DNA of 64,000 nt, from assembly GCF_030518795.1 (NCBI RefSeq), contig NZ_CP130427.1, forward strand, positions 4,216,001-4,280,000. Direction: 5' to 3'. Under the pieces are notes generated by a model that had not been told where the DNA came from, did no database searches, and saw only the letters and a list, made by a program, of their open reading frames with translations. Of this stretch, positions 63,308 to 64,000 are shown piece after piece. The translations under genes and the position numbers were made by a program. Each line of letters opens with the position of its first letter. Positions within the stretch are counted from its first letter, which is position 1. The stretch is from Micromonospora sp. NBRC 110009 (GTDB lineage Bacteria; Actinomycetota; Actinomycetes; Mycobacteriales; Micromonosporaceae).

Positions 63308-64000
63308 ATGCTGCTCCGAACGATCCTCGCCGCAACCACCGCCGTCACCGCCCTGCTCGTCCCGGCCGCCGCCCAGGCCGCGCCGCACCGCGCCACCACC
63401 ACCGCCGGCGTCGCCGACGAGCCGACCACCACCACCGCCGGCGTCGCCGACGAGCCGACCACCACCACCGGGACGCTCGCCGCCGCCGCCAATCCGGTCG
63501 TCGTGGTCGGCGGCCTGATCGGAATCTCCATCGCCTACGAGCCGATCGCCGCCCGGCTGCGCGCCGACGGCTACCGCGTCTCGATCTTCCAGCTGCCGAA
63601 CCTCGGCTTCGGCGACATCCGCGAGTCCGCCCGTGCCCTGTCCGCCTATGTGGACCAGGTCCGTGCCGCCACCGGCGCGGCCAGGGTGGACCTGGTCACC
63701 CACTCCGAAGGCGGCCTGGTCGGCCGCTGGTACGTGAAGTTCCTCGGCGGCGCCGACAAGGTCGACCGCTACCTCAGCCTCGGCACCCCGCAGTACGGCA
63801 CCTACGTCGCCGACCTCATCAACTTCCTCGGCCTGGGCAGCTGCGCCGGCATCGTCGCCTGCCAGCAGATGACCACCGGGTCGAGCTTCCTCGCCGACCT
63901 CAACGGCGGCGACGACACCCCCGGCCCGGTCCGCTGGACCACCGTCCGGACCTGGCAGGACGAGCTGGTCCGCCCGGTCGACAACGCGTCCCTCGCCGAC
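63308..64000 (+). CDS. Secreted alpha/beta-hydrolase lipase (N-terminal part)
   Basis: The first 231 codons from ATG 63308; the window ends inside the gene. GGAGGTGC lies just upstream. Signal peptide about residues 1-25 (RTILAATTAVTALLV, ending AQAA), then a Thr-rich linker with two copies of AGVADEPTTTT, then the hydrolase: NPVVVVGGLIG as the oxyanion strand and LVTHSEGGLVGRW as the nucleophile elbow (Ser about 133; GxSxG read as THSEGG, so the first Gly is Thr). LSLGTPQYGTYV follows. It resembles Streptomyces and Bacillus lipases of the Lipase_2/EstA group. The catalytic Asp and His lie beyond or near the end. Confidence 0.88.
   Translation, partial: MLLRTILAATTAVTALLVPAAAQAAPHRATTTAGVADEPTTTTAGVADEPTTTTGTLAAAANPVVVVGGLIGISIAYEPIAARLRADGYRVSIFQLPNLGFGDIRESARALSAYVDQVRAATGAARVDLVTHSEGGLVGRWYVKFLGGADKVDRYLSLGTPQYGTYVADLINFLGLGSCAGIVACQQMTTGSSFLADLNGGDDTPGPVRWTTVRTWQDELVRPVDNASLAD
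63404..63469 (+). repeat. Perfect 33-bp tandem duplication in the lipase linker
   Basis: Two identical 33-bp units (63404-63436 and 63437-63469), each encoding AGVADEPTTTT, lie in frame between the signal peptide and the hydrolase domain. Identity to the last base suggests recent slippage. Confidence 0.9.

Noticed and set aside
1..64000. Mobile elements, CRISPR arrays, tRNA or rRNA genes, replication origin
   Set aside because: I found no transposase or integrase, no spaced direct repeats of CRISPR type, no cloverleaf or CCA-ending stretch in any gap, and no cluster of DnaA boxes. The repeats present are short, coding or terminator-like.

Overview
The window is a very GC-rich stretch of actinobacterial chromosome. 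Gene order (yggS, sepF, yggT, divIVA; then lspA and a RluD-type pseudouridine synthase; then hisDCB-hisH-priA; then hisI-trpE and trpCBA-lgt; then gltBD), frequent GTG/TTG starts and long runs of GTGA/ATGA stop-start overlaps point to Micromonosporaceae, most likely Micromonospora or a close relative. This assignment rests on gene order and protein flavour, not on a search. I see no tRNA, rRNA, insertion sequence, prophage or CRISPR array; it reads as core chromosome with a few accessory cassettes.

Layout. 1-5.6 kb: end of the division/polar-growth cluster (yggS end, sepF, yggT, divIVA), a membrane protein with an Ada-like zinc motif, a DUF167 protein, a CPA1 cation/proton antiporter and a DksA/TraR-type zinc-finger protein. 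5.6-11.4 kb: lspA, RluD-type synthase, an unknown membrane-anchored protein, a MinD/ParA-like ATPase with an odd P-loop, a DUF2567 protein and a LON substrate-binding-domain protein. 11.5-19.6 kb: histidine biosynthesis (hisD, hisC, hisB, hisH, priA, hisF) with two small membrane proteins, a RidA protein, and a peroxide-defence insert (ohrR, ohr, a quinone-reductase-like enzyme) before hisF. 19.7-35.2 kb: accessory genes: a winged-helix protein, a divergent YczE/MocR pair, an LtrA protein, a long-chain acyl-CoA synthetase, a class I terpene synthase, a mycothiol-isomerase-like protein, a heterodimeric ABC exporter, a drug-type ABC-2 exporter with its TetR regulator, and a MerR regulator with an aldo/keto reductase.

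35.3-51.9 kb: hisI-trpE and a trp-associated membrane protein, trpC-trpB-trpA, a Nudix protein, lgt, an FAD monooxygenase, a GNAT protein and glutamate synthase gltB-gltD. No trpF is present here; PriA at 15.7 kb is expected to do that step, tying the two pathways together. 52-64 kb: an MFS transporter, a small membrane protein, a secreted SGNH lipase, a DHA2 drug exporter with a divergent TetR regulator and three tandem operators, a Tat-exported PhoX/DUF839 protein, an FtsK/EccC-like ATPase with a coiled-coil membrane partner and a small helical protein, and the start of a secreted lipase.

Regulation is unusually legible. About fifteen genes show a TANNNT-like -10 hexamer ending 6-8 bases before the start codon and no Shine-Dalgarno sequence, the signature of leaderless mRNAs. 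Several dyads sit exactly inside promoter spacers (ohrR, merR, trpC, SGNH lipase, and three at the DHA2/TetR junction), and a four-element GlnR-like box lies upstream of the last lipase. The least explained assembly is the FtsK-like ATPase/membrane partner/helical protein cassette at 59.4-63.1 kb.
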